Source: an uncultured Bdellovibrionales bacterium
Lineage (GTDB): Bacteria > Bdellovibrionota > Bdellovibrionia > Bdellovibrionales > JAMPXM01
Length of the DNA stretch: 39,116 nucleotides
Direction: 5' to 3'
Assembly (NCBI GenBank): GCA_937927435.1
Contig: CALBDW010000160.1
Span: 1 to 39,116, forward strand
The position numbers and the translations under genes were made by a program. Position 1 is the first letter of the stretch. The number at the start of each line of letters is the position of its first letter. Below are positions 24,735-31,907 of the stretch, in pieces. The notes under the pieces were generated by a model. That model was not told where the DNA came from and searched no databases. It saw nothing but the letters and a program-made list of their open reading frames with translations.

Positions 24735-24853
24735 TTGGTTGGCGGGTTCGTTTCAGCAGAACGTCCGTGAAGAGACGGACCCGGTGTTCGACGGCCGGAG
24801 CGGCACGTTCGCACTGTTGATTCCGGGCCGTCGGACAGTCGCCGGGTGCGGGA

Positions 24854-26046
24854 TCACGCGCTCGGCGCTTCATCGAATTGAACTTTAATCGTCATTTTCT
24901 TGCCGTTACGTACGATTTCGAGATCGGTCGCCTGACCAGCTTTCAGTTTTTCCATTTCCGTCGTGAGATCTCGGGCCGATCGGACTTCTTTCCCGTTGAT
25001 TTTCGTGATGACGTCGAACGGCCGGATGCCGGCTTTGGCGGCGGGCGCTTTCGGCATGACCTCGCGTACGACCGCTCCCGATGACTTCCGGGAGCCGCTT
25101 GAGTTTTCGATTGCGTCTTGGATACTGACGCCGAGCCACGCCCTTTGCACGCGTCCGTGGGTCATCAGCTGCGTGATGATTGACTTCGCGGTATTGATTG
25201 GAATGGCGAAGCCGATTCCTTGGGCGCGCGGATCGATCGCGGTATTGATCGCCACGACTTCTCCCGCGAGATTGACAAGAGGCCCGCCCGAGTTACCTGG
25301 GTTGATACTGGCCGACGTTTGGATGAATTCGTTTCTCATTCCTTCGAGATTTCGTCCCAAGGCGCTGATAACCCCTTCAGTAAACGTGTGGCTATGGCCG
25401 TAGGGATTCCCGATGGCGACAACCCATTCGCCGACTTGCAGTTTGTCGCTGTCTCCCAACGGAATGGGGACGAGGTCAGAACGGTTTTTTTCGAGTTTTA
25501 AGAGCGCGACATCGGTGAGTTCGTCGACGCCGACGATTTTCGCGCGTTGTCCGCTCGAGGCGTTCTCTCCGATAAACTGGACCATGATTTCATCGGCGTT
25601 TTTCCCCGCCATACGCACGACATGGGCGTTGGTGACGATGTAGCCGTCCTTATTGAGCACGAAACCGGAGCCGAGTGCTTGAGCTTCGCGGTCGCCGTAG
25701 GGACGTATGCCGAAAGGATGCGAGAAAAAGAAGTCGAAGTCAGGCTCCTGCATGAAGGGGGATCTACGTTTCTTCCAGGGATTTCCCATCTGCGTTTTCG
25801 TGTAGATGTTGACGACAGAAGGGGACACCTTTTTCGCCAGAGTCGTGAACGCCTGGTTGAGTTTGGCCGTGTCAATGTCGGGGACCGCCACGGAGTTCGG
25901 TTCGAGCGTGGTCCAAAACTGAGGCTCGGATGCCCAGGATTTCGGCGGCCATTCGTCTCGAATGCCCGGCACGCCGACAAGGGCGAGAATCAAAGCAATT
26001 CCCGCCAGAACACTGATACCGATCTGCTTGATTTTGTTCCGCCACA
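24854..26046 (-). CDS. HtrA/DegS-like serine protease with one PDZ domain
   Basis: Starts at the ATG at 26046 (AGGAGGAG 4 nt upstream). The 397-residue protein has an N-terminal hydrophobic helix (residues 8-27) that is either a signal peptide or an anchor, as in DegS. The trypsin-like core has His142 (VTNAHVV), Asp179 (LTDVALL) and Ser253 (NPGNSGGPL), followed by a single PDZ domain (about 295-390). This layout fits DegS or HtrA-type envelope proteases that sense or cut misfolded proteins. It lies downstream of the two-component genes, but a strong terminator separates them, so it is probably transcribed from its own promoter in the 60 nt between terminator and start. Confidence 0.92.
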
Positions 26047-26102
26047 TGTTCTCCTCCTGAAAGTTTTGGACTCTCCCTCGTTTGGTCGTTCTCACCCGGC
26101 TG

Positions 26103-26142
26103 AAAAACGGCCCCGGAGCCAGCGGAAGCGTGACTCCGGGGC
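26103..26142 (-). terminator. intrinsic terminator of the two-component operon
   Basis: On the minus strand a 9-bp GC-rich stem GCCCCGGAG/CTCCGGGGC with a 15-nt loop is followed by CGTTTTTC. It lies about 150 nt past the kinase stop and before the HtrA gene. Confidence 0.8.
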
Positions 26143-26295
26143 GGGGGAGTGGGTCTCGGGCCTTGTCGAATCGGACTCGAAACCCTGGGCGAGAACACAT
26201 CACCATGAAGGCGCCGCGACGAAAAATCGCGGCGGGAGGTTCCTGTTCACATGGACAATGTAGCAAGTGGGGATAAAAAGCCGCTGAAAACCGGA

Positions 26296-27729
26296 TTAAA
26301 TTTTTTTAATCCGGACGGTGAACGCGGCTCCTTCATTCGGTTCACTGTGGACATCAATTTCGGCGTTGTGAATCTTCGCGATCCGGCTAACGATCGATAA
26401 CCCGAGTCCGACTCCGGGGGACTGGAGTTGGCGTTCCGAGCCGCGGAAGAAGCGGTCGAAAATGCTGGAAATTTCCTCCGGTTTGATTCCGGGACCGGAG
26501 TCTTTAACGGTCGTGGTTATCCAGTCGTCGTCGCTCGCGAGACGGATCCGGACTTCTCCGGGCTTCGGCGAATACTTAATGGCGTTTTCGATGAGGTTGT
26601 AAAAGAGGATTTGTAAAAGATCGAAGTCCCCCATGGCCTCGAAGTCCGAGGGGTCGTCGCTTTTCGTGTCGAAATCAAAACGTAACTGAACGTTTTGCTC
26701 GCGACTGAGTTTGTCGAGCTGGGAAATGGCTTCGATCAGCGCTTCATCGACACGGACGCGCTGCAGTTCAAGTGAGAGAAGCCCGCTATCGAAACGAGCC
26801 AAGAGAAGGAGGTTGTCGACGAGTTTGCTGAGTTGATCGACCTCTTGGGAGACGCTTTCGAGAAGTTCCTTCGTGCATTTGTCTGCGCCCTCGGTCGTTT
26901 TCATTGACCGGCGATAAACGTCGAGTTCCCCGCGAATGATCGCGAGCGGCGTTTTCAGCTGGTGGGACGCGTCCGCGATGAATTTTTCCTGTCCCTCGAA
27001 GGCTTTTTGAAGGCGTGAAAGCAGCTCGTTCAAGGTGAGCGAGAGTTCCTTGAGTTCAGTCTCGCGAGGGACCGGAACGCGGGCCGAAAGTTCCTTGGCT
27101 TGGATCGACCGCGCGGTCTTGATGATTTTATTGACCGGGTCCAATGCTCTTTGAACGAGGGCAAGACCGCCGAGGCCTGCCGCGAGCAGGGTGAGCGGAA
27201 TCAAGGTCCATAAAAGCGAGAGGATTTGCGCCCGTTCGTGCTCGACCAAAGTGAGCGGCACCGCTACTTGCAGGATGAGTGGCGGGAGCGGGCGCTTCCG
27301 CATCAAGTAGTTCACGACGCGGTAACTGGTTCCGCTCTCGAAAGTGCTAAAGGTCGCGCCTTGGTTGGCTGTCTCGATGATTGTCTTCGCATCGAGGGGC
27401 AGGCGCATGAGTTCCAGTGGGCGGGTGCTCAGGATGACCGTGCCGTTCATCGCCCGGATCTGTACGATCGATTGCCCCAAGTGGAACGGGAATATCTTTT
27501 TTTCGTCGATTAACGCGCTTTGTTTAACGATCAGCTGTCCCAGAAAGGAGACGTCGGTCGCCTCGGCGATGTCGACGGCGTGGTTGTACAGAGCGGAGTC
27601 GAACGCCGCTTGTTGCGTGGTCTTGATTCCCTGGTAGAGAAAGGCGCTCAAGGCGAGTAGGGTCGCTCCCGAAATCAGGAGCGAAAGAGCGACGAGCCTG
27701 AATTTGATGCTGTTGAAGATGCGCTCGAT
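26296..27729 (-). CDS. sensor histidine kinase, apparently starting at an AUC codon
   Basis: A two-component kinase of 477 residues if it starts at ATC (27727-27729). That codon follows AAGGAG by exactly 7 nt and gives a normal N-terminus: a short basic segment, then transmembrane helix 1 (FRLVALSLLISGATLLAL). No ATG, GTG or TTG lies upstream in frame; the first one (TTG at 27651) would delete helix 1. Next come a periplasmic loop of about 125 residues, helix 2 (about 167-194), a HAMP domain, the phosphoacceptor His256 (DASHQLKTPL), the N box (NLIENAIKYSP) and GPGIKPEE/GLGLSIVSRIAK of the ATPase domain. It resembles metal or envelope-stress kinases. The stimulus is not known. Confidence 0.88.
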   Translation of the reverse strand: MERIFNSIKFRLVALSLLISGATLLALSAFLYQGIKTTQQAAFDSALYNHAVDIAEATDVSFLGQLIVKQSALIDEKKIFPFHLGQSIVQIRAMNGTVILSTRPLELMRLPLDAKTIIETANQGATFSTFESGTSYRVVNYLMRKRPLPPLILQVAVPLTLVEHERAQILSLLWTLIPLTLLAAGLGGLALVQRALDPVNKIIKTARSIQAKELSARVPVPRETELKELSLTLNELLSRLQKAFEGQEKFIADASHQLKTPLAIIRGELDVYRRSMKTTEGADKCTKELLESVSQEVDQLSKLVDNLLLLARFDSGLLSLELQRVRVDEALIEAISQLDKLSREQNVQLRFDFDTKSDDPSDFEAMGDFDLLQILFYNLIENAIKYSPKPGEVRIRLASDDDWITTTVKDSGPGIKPEEISSIFDRFFRGSERQLQSPGVGLGLSIVSRIAKIHNAEIDVHSEPNEGAAFTVRIKKI

Positions 27730-27730
27730 A

Positions 27731-28414
27731 TCAAGACTCCTTCAGGATATAGCCCGAACCGACCACCGTGTGGATCAGCTTCGTAGGAAAAGGCGCGTCC
27801 ACCTTCTTACGCAGCATATTGATGTAGACGTCTATCACGTTCGAGTTGTTGTCGAAATGGATGTCCCAAACATGCTCGAGAATTTCCGTCCGGGTCAGTA
27901 CCCGGTTCGGATGGCGCATCATGTATTCAAGGAGAGAGAACTCCTTGGCCGTAAGATGTATTTCTTTCCCACCGCGAAACGCTTTCCGAGTGAGCAAATT
28001 GAGTTCGAGATCGGCCAGGCGGAGGGAGGTCGCTGGCCCTTGTCCGAATGCCTGGGAATGGCGGCGGAGAAGGGCGCGGATTCGGGCGAGGAGTTCTTCG
28101 AATTCGAAGGGTTTTGTCAGGTAATCGTCGGCCCCCGAATCGAGACCGGCGACTTTTGCACGCGTTCCGCCGAGCGCCGTGAGCATGAGGATCGGCCCTT
28201 TGAAGCCGTCGTTGCGGAGGTGTCGGGCCGTATCCAGGCCGTTTTGATCGGGAAGCATAACGTCGAGAATAATGAGGTCGTAGTCGACTTCCGAGGCCAT
28301 GACTTCAGCCGTCGCCCCTGACTCGGCGACGTCCACGCTATAGCCCGCTTCCGTCAGCCCTTTCCGGAGAAAACCCGACATTTTTTTCTGATCTTCGACC
28401 ACCAGAATCCGCAT
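27731..28414 (-). CDS. OmpR-family response regulator (CusR/CopR-like)
   Basis: A 227-residue regulator. The receiver domain has the acidic pair ED (7-8), phosphoacceptor Asp51 (LIILDVMLPDQNG), Thr79 and Lys101 (YLTKPFEF). The C-terminal winged helix (about 128-225) has LTAKEFSLLEYMMRHPNRVLTR and ends with the wing TVVGSGYILKES. The sequence is closest in pattern to the heavy-metal group (CusR, CopR, IrlR), but its targets are unknown. No clear ribosome site precedes the ATG, and a TATGAT-like -10 box lies only about 15 nt before it, so the mRNA may be almost leaderless. Its stop and the kinase start are 1 nt apart; the ribosome site of the kinase is inside this gene. Confidence 0.93.
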   Translation of the reverse strand: MRILVVEDQKKMSGFLRKGLTEAGYSVDVAESGATAEVMASEVDYDLIILDVMLPDQNGLDTARHLRNDGFKGPILMLTALGGTRAKVAGLDSGADDYLTKPFEFEELLARIRALLRRHSQAFGQGPATSLRLADLELNLLTRKAFRGGKEIHLTAKEFSLLEYMMRHPNRVLTRTEILEHVWDIHFDNNSNVIDVYINMLRKKVDAPFPTKLIHTVVGSGYILKES

Positions 28415-28475
28415 TTGATATAGGTCATATCATACTCGGCGGGACAGAAAACCCCGGTTTTTGCCGTTCCGACAA

Positions 28476-28497
28476 TCCTGGTTAAGTCCTGGTAAAA
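28476..28497. promoter_or_regulatory. tandem 11-bp direct repeats, candidate response-regulator operator
   Basis: TCCTGGT occurs at 28476-28482 and again at 28487-28493, exactly 11 bp apart, each followed by an A-rich tail (TAAG, AAAA). An 11-bp period of direct repeats is the usual binding geometry for OmpR/PhoB-type regulators. The site lies 62-83 nt upstream of the response-regulator start, so it could serve autoregulation; the next gene on the plus strand starts 79 nt further on. Confidence 0.5.
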
Positions 28498-28519
28498 ATT
28501 AGTGCAAAGGGGAAAACTC

Positions 28520-28548
28520 TTGCTGTGCCACCGGGCGATGGGTAATTT
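28520..28548 (+). promoter_or_regulatory. sigma70-type promoter of the 147-aa unknown gene
   Basis: TTGCTG (28520-28525), a 17-nt spacer and TAATTT (28543-28548), with a leader of about 20 nt before AGAGGACC and the ATG at 28576. Confidence 0.45.
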
Positions 28549-28575
28549 TGTATCGAACCACGAATCCAGAGGACC

Positions 28576-29019
28576 ATGACTGAGACGTTGATCCGATTGC
28601 CGGGCTTAAATTTCATGCGGGACTGCCTCCTACGAAAATTCAGGCTGGACTCGCTTTTTGAGGCGAGCCATTACGCCGAGGTCGTTTTTGTCAATACGGC
28701 TGAAGACTGCGCAGTGACCTTTCACAAGCACGGCACGATTTGGCGGGTGTCGGGACGGACACAGGATATGAACGGCTTGGTCGAGGTCGAGTCTACTTCG
28801 CATAGCCGTCATGTTTTCGAATTCATGGCGAGCGAGGAGATCACCGGGAACGCTGAAGACTGGTTCAATTCCTGGTTTACTTCTCTCTATCAGGAAGTTT
28901 CAGACGGATACGTCAAACGGGCGATTTTTGAGTCGGCTCCGCCGACGGAGTTCGACAGCCGCTGGGAAGAGCGGCTCCTCGAGCGGAGCCACTTGGGTGT
29001 CACGCAGCGCTTGCTGTGA
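28576..29019 (+). CDS. hypothetical protein (147 aa)
   Basis: I do not recognise this protein. The ATG has AGAGGA 2 nt upstream and a reasonable promoter. It has no signal peptide or membrane helix and looks like a small cytoplasmic alpha/beta protein: a helix near the start (NFMRDCLLRKFRLDSLFEA), several beta strands (AEVVFVNTAEDCAVTFHK, TIWRVSGRTQD), then mostly helix with aromatic residues (DWFNSWFTSLYQEV). The last 20 nt overlap the end of the convergent acyltransferase gene, so it is packed against the group of genes that follow and may belong with them. Confidence 0.7.
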   Translation: MTETLIRLPGLNFMRDCLLRKFRLDSLFEASHYAEVVFVNTAEDCAVTFHKHGTIWRVSGRTQDMNGLVEVESTSHSRHVFEFMASEEITGNAEDWFNSWFTSLYQEVSDGYVKRAIFESAPPTEFDSRWEERLLERSHLGVTQRLL

Positions 29020-29653
29020 ATCTTGCGCTTTCGAGCATACGATCGATTAAGTCCGCATACCGTTCCGGTGCTTTCGCCGGATGGGTTTTCGGGAAGAATC
29101 CGACCAGATCCACGGGTACGTTGTGATAAGTGATTCCCCTGACCAATGGGACGGCTCCCATTTCGTACATCACTCGGTCCATTGCTTTATCCGCTCGTAG
29201 AATTCCGGTGATCGCGTCGACTCCTTGTCTCAAAAGGTGAATTAGAGCCGAGTGAACCAGAATCTCTTTAACACTGATGCCGTTGGAGCGGCCGCGGTAG
29301 TCGGGGTGGACCGTGATGTAGCTGGCGATAACGAGATTTTTGCCGACACGGAACTTTTCCTTCGCCTCAACGGGCCACGGTCTGAAGTAGGAATCGCTCA
29401 ACACCGCTGGATTATCGCTTTCCATGTAGCGGTGACAAATGAGAGCGATGCAGTCGTCGCCGTGGAAAATGCAGAGAATTTCGTGTTGTCTCGTGAAATC
29501 GTCCGACGGCAAGTAGTTGAGTCCGTCGAGCTCGCGGAATGTGGCTTCCCACACGTTTTTCCAAAGATCGAATGCTTTTTGATAATAAGCTTTTTGTTCT
29601 CCTTGTCTGTCTCCCCGTAAAAAAACGACGTGAAGAGAATCGGGATTGATCAT
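29000..29653 (-). CDS. GNAT-fold N-acyltransferase, possibly FeeM/autoinducer-synthase-like
   Basis: A 217-residue cytoplasmic protein. Residues 55-78 (RQHEILCIFHGDDCIALI) and 108-125 (VIASYITVHPDYRGRSNG) form the GNAT core strands, the latter containing the acyl-donor binding turn HPDYRGRSNG. A helix (SVKEILVHSALIHLLRQG) and a second region (ITGILRADKAMDRVMYEMGAVPL) complete the fold. The long N-terminal part with YFRPWP and the overall size resemble N-acyl-amino-acid synthases (FeeM) and acyl-homoserine-lactone synthases more than plain acetyltransferases, but I cannot confirm this by alignment. AAAGGAG is 6 nt before the ATG. It is divergent from the diiron oxidase-like gene. The tail overlaps the convergent gene by 20 nt. 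Confidence 0.65.
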   Translation of the reverse strand: MINPDSLHVVFLRGDRQGEQKAYYQKAFDLWKNVWEATFRELDGLNYLPSDDFTRQHEILCIFHGDDCIALICHRYMESDNPAVLSDSYFRPWPVEAKEKFRVGKNLVIASYITVHPDYRGRSNGISVKEILVHSALIHLLRQGVDAITGILRADKAMDRVMYEMGAVPLVRGITYHNVPVDLVGFFPKTHPAKAPERYADLIDRMLESARFTASAA

Positions 29654-29752
29654 TACAAACTCCTTTTAAAGATCCTCTTCTAAACTAATATTGATTTCTT
29701 CTTTATAAAACTGGACATGTTTACGGATGAATTGCGTCAGATGGAACGGGAC

Positions 29753-29781
29753 TTGGAGCCCCTGTTTATCTATGCTCTAAT
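29753..29781 (+). promoter_or_regulatory. candidate promoter of the diiron oxidase-like gene
   Basis: TTGGAG (29753-29758), a 17-nt spacer and TCTAAT (29776-29781). This implies a leader of about 90 nt that contains the palindrome at 29823. Confidence 0.35.
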
Positions 29782-29822
29782 TTGAAGGCAGTAAGTAAAG
29801 TTTGTTGAATGCGTCAGGCGAT

Positions 29823-29834
29823 CGCAAGCTTGCG
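29823..29834. promoter_or_regulatory. 12-bp perfect palindrome, candidate operator
   Basis: CGCAAGCTTGCG is perfectly self-complementary and lies in the presumed leader of the next gene, 46 nt before its ATG. It is followed by an AT-rich stretch (CAATATTTTGG). Confidence 0.35.
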
Positions 29835-29879
29835 CAATATTTTGGTCTTATCGCAACGCCCAATAAAAGGAGTGATTCT

Positions 29880-30512
29880 ATGCTCGATATTTACGAGAAA
29901 GGTATGGCGGAAATTTCCGAGGCCGGCGACCGTTATCCGTGGGACAATAAGGATGCTTACGCTTGGTACTTGGCGCAAAGCTATTATTATTTGATCCACT
30001 CGACTCGTCTTTTGGGTGCTGGTGCGGCTCGATTCTCCGCCGAGGAAGAAGGCCTTCACAGACGTTATCTCGACCATGCGAGAGAGGAGAAAGGCCATCA
30101 CTTGCTGGCTTTGAAAGATCTTGAGAATCTCGGCTACGACATTAAAGATTTCCGGGAAATGCCGTACACAAAACTGATGTATGAGCCCCAGTACTACAAG
30201 ATCGAACACATGGATCCGTGCTCACTCTTTGGATACATTTTCGCACTTGAAGGAATCTCCGCGCGAAAAGCCGGCCAAATTTGTAATTTGGTCGAGTCTT
30301 ATTACGGCCGGACGGTTGCGAACTTCCTGAGGGTGCACAACCAGTTCGATCCCGACCATTTGGAAAAAGCTTTCCACTGGGTCGGTACTTTGGACGAGAA
30401 ACGGAGACAGATTGTTCGCGACGCGTTCGAACAAACCTGCATGACGTACATCGACTTCTTGGATAAGACGGCCAAAATGGCTTTGGCCGGCCGGAAGACG
30501 GTCGCCGCTTAA
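29880..30512 (+). CDS. haem-oxygenase-like diiron oxidase/oxygenase (iron-containing redox enzyme family)
   Basis: Starts at the ATG at 29880 with AAAGGAG 7 nt upstream. The 210-residue, all-helical protein has the metal-binding pattern of the haem-oxygenase-like diiron (HDO) superfamily (as in CADD, UndA and BesC): HAREEKGHH (66-74), Glu124 in FALEG, and H153-x3-D157-x2-H160 (HNQFDPDH), the same third-helix spacing as in CADD. Members use O2 to oxidise amino acids, fatty acids or small molecules and are often found in biosynthetic clusters. Here the partner may be the divergent acyltransferase. Its stop overlaps that of the convergent PAS-like gene by 4 nt. The substrate is unknown. Confidence 0.8.
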   Translation: MLDIYEKGMAEISEAGDRYPWDNKDAYAWYLAQSYYYLIHSTRLLGAGAARFSAEEEGLHRRYLDHAREEKGHHLLALKDLENLGYDIKDFREMPYTKLMYEPQYYKIEHMDPCSLFGYIFALEGISARKAGQICNLVESYYGRTVANFLRVHNQFDPDHLEKAFHWVGTLDEKRRQIVRDAFEQTCMTYIDFLDKTAKMALAGRKTVAA

Positions 30513-31195
30513 ATAAAGACCAGGTGCTCTGAAAAGTCCTTTTCAATGGGCTGAATTCGTTGAGTGACAAGGACGGCCTGAGCGCGGCCGTCCTCTCCGA
30601 AAAGTGGCGCCATATATTCGAATTTCACCAGGAAATAGCGCGCATCCGGAGCCAGGCATTCGCGCACGATGTGCGGGGGAATGTTCATCTTCCTGGCTTT
30701 GGGGTCTTCCGCGGAGAGCATGTCAAGGCCGTATTGCCAAATCCGTTGGGTGACGAACGAGGGCCTTTCAAACAGCTCGGAGAATGGATAAGCCAGGACA
30801 TCCAATACTGAGTAGCTCGAATACTGCAGCCATTCGAGGTTGTGATAGAGCTGGAACCCCGACGGGTCATAAATTTCGATGATAACGCCTTTCTTTATGA
30901 TCTTTGTCAGGTCCACTTTCGCGCTCAACTTGAGCCCATCGAGAACCCGCTTGAGGTTGTCGGCTTCCGCGGTGCCGCTGGTCGCGACTTTCCGTTCTTT
31001 TAAGGCGCTCCGGATCAACTGCAAGCGAGCGATTCTTTTCTTGAGTTCTTCTTCCGGGAGTTCAAGCAATTTGTCATAGGAGGCGCGCGAGGAGGTCGCC
31101 GTGTTCACTCCCATTTCACTCAGGGCTTTTTCGATTTCAGCTATGGCCGTTTGAATTGATGAGATGGATTCGATCGACCAAGCTTGTGAGAACAT
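30509..31195 (-). CDS. hypothetical protein with a PAS-like C-terminal domain (228 aa)
   Basis: AAGGA lies 8 nt before the ATG. Residues 1-75 are helical, with heptad-like leucines (LLELPEEELKKRIARLQLIRSAL), so coiled-coil dimerisation is likely. From about 98 the pattern resembles a PAS fold: GVIIEIYDPSGFQLYHNLEWLQ, helices with WQYGLDML, and the strand pair ARYFLVKFEYMAPLFGEDGRAQAVLV near the end. There is no DNA-binding, kinase or cyclase domain. It could be a small-molecule sensor or binding protein acting on a partner. That reading rests on pattern only. The gene is convergent with the diiron oxidase-like gene and shares 4 nt with it. Confidence 0.65.
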   Translation of the reverse strand: MFSQAWSIESISSIQTAIAEIEKALSEMGVNTATSSRASYDKLLELPEEELKKRIARLQLIRSALKERKVATSGTAEADNLKRVLDGLKLSAKVDLTKIIKKGVIIEIYDPSGFQLYHNLEWLQYSSYSVLDVLAYPFSELFERPSFVTQRIWQYGLDMLSAEDPKARKMNIPPHIVRECLAPDARYFLVKFEYMAPLFGEDGRAQAVLVTQRIQPIEKDFSEHLVFI

Positions 31196-31338
31196 AACGA
31201 TTCCTTGCCTCTTGTTTTTAGATCCAGTTTAAAGTTTGGCTATAACATGCAGCGCTAAAGCGGTCAAATTCGGCAATCTGTCACGGAATTACTTGCCTGA
31301 TAGGAGGCTTGCAGACACGGAAGCGTTGAAGGGGGTGT

Positions 31339-31372
31339 AAAAAATGAATGGCGCCCGCAAGCTGGGGCGCCC
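31339..31372 (-). terminator. intrinsic terminator of the XRE regulator gene
   Basis: On the minus strand a 7-bp stem GGCGCCC/GGGCGCC with an 8-nt loop is followed, 5 nt later, by TTTTTT. It starts 6 nt past the stop. Confidence 0.7.
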
Positions 31373-31377
31373 TTCAA

Positions 31378-31662
31378 TCACCGACGCCTAATCGAGGCAC
31401 TCACTTGCGAGCGATGGAATTCTCTCTCGATGTTTTTCGTCACGCTTTCGACCAGCATGTCGAGGAGAACTTTGGCGTCCATCTTATAGATTTTCGCCAA
31501 CGATTTCAGCATGAACGCCGGCGGGCGGGCTAATCCGCGTTCCCAGTTCGAAATGAATTGGGAAGAGGTGTAACCCAGCATTTCGGCGACTTCCGACTGT
31601 GTTAAGCCGGCCTCAATTCTTTTTTTCTTCAGTAGGCGTGCGATTTCCAAGTTGTCTTGCAT
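31378..31662 (-). CDS. XRE-family helix-turn-helix regulator
   Basis: The ATG at 31662 (AAGG 6 nt upstream, 5'UTR of about 27 nt from a good promoter) gives 94 residues. Residues 7-62 form the classic HTH_3 domain: ARLLKKKRIEAGLTQSEVAEML, then SSQFISNWERGLARPP as the recognition helix. The basic tail (REFHRSQVSASIRRR) may help DNA binding. Longer versions of the frame lack a ribosome site. Its targets are unknown; nearby candidates are the genes on either side. Confidence 0.85.
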   Translation of the reverse strand: MQDNLEIARLLKKKRIEAGLTQSEVAEMLGYTSSQFISNWERGLARPPAFMLKSLAKIYKMDAKVLLDMLVESVTKNIEREFHRSQVSASIRRR

Positions 31663-31695
31663 ATGTACCTTACCTGCTTCTTTTTTAATTTCGTA

Positions 31696-31723
31696 ATAAT
31701 AGGAACTTTTTATCCTAAAACAA
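31696..31723 (-). promoter_or_regulatory. sigma70-type promoter of the XRE regulator
   Basis: On the minus strand TTGTTT (31718-31723), a 16-nt A-rich spacer and TATTAT (31696-31701), in an AT-rich stretch just ahead of the chosen start. Confidence 0.55.
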
Positions 31724-31862
31724 GCTACTTTCGCCCCTTTTTGCCTCTTTGAAGTGCCGTTTTCGCGTCTCTGGATCCCTCCGATATGACGCTTTTGGGC
31801 GCTCGGAGGGGTAATTTCTATGCGTGAAAGCTTTATTTTCATTTTTGGATGGTAGTGGAAGT

Positions 31863-31876
31863 GGCATCAAACTTGT
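31863..31876 (+). promoter_or_regulatory. possible sigma54-type promoter upstream of the glycine-zipper protein
   Basis: TGGCAT...TTGT places GG (31863-31864) and GT (31875-31876) exactly 10 nt apart, the -24/-12 geometry of sigma54, but the -12 element has T instead of C. About 31 nt separate it from the GTG start. It may be a chance match. Confidence 0.25.
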
Positions 31877-31907
31877 AACCCGCCTTCAGCAAAAGCGGAG
31901 GTCGAAC

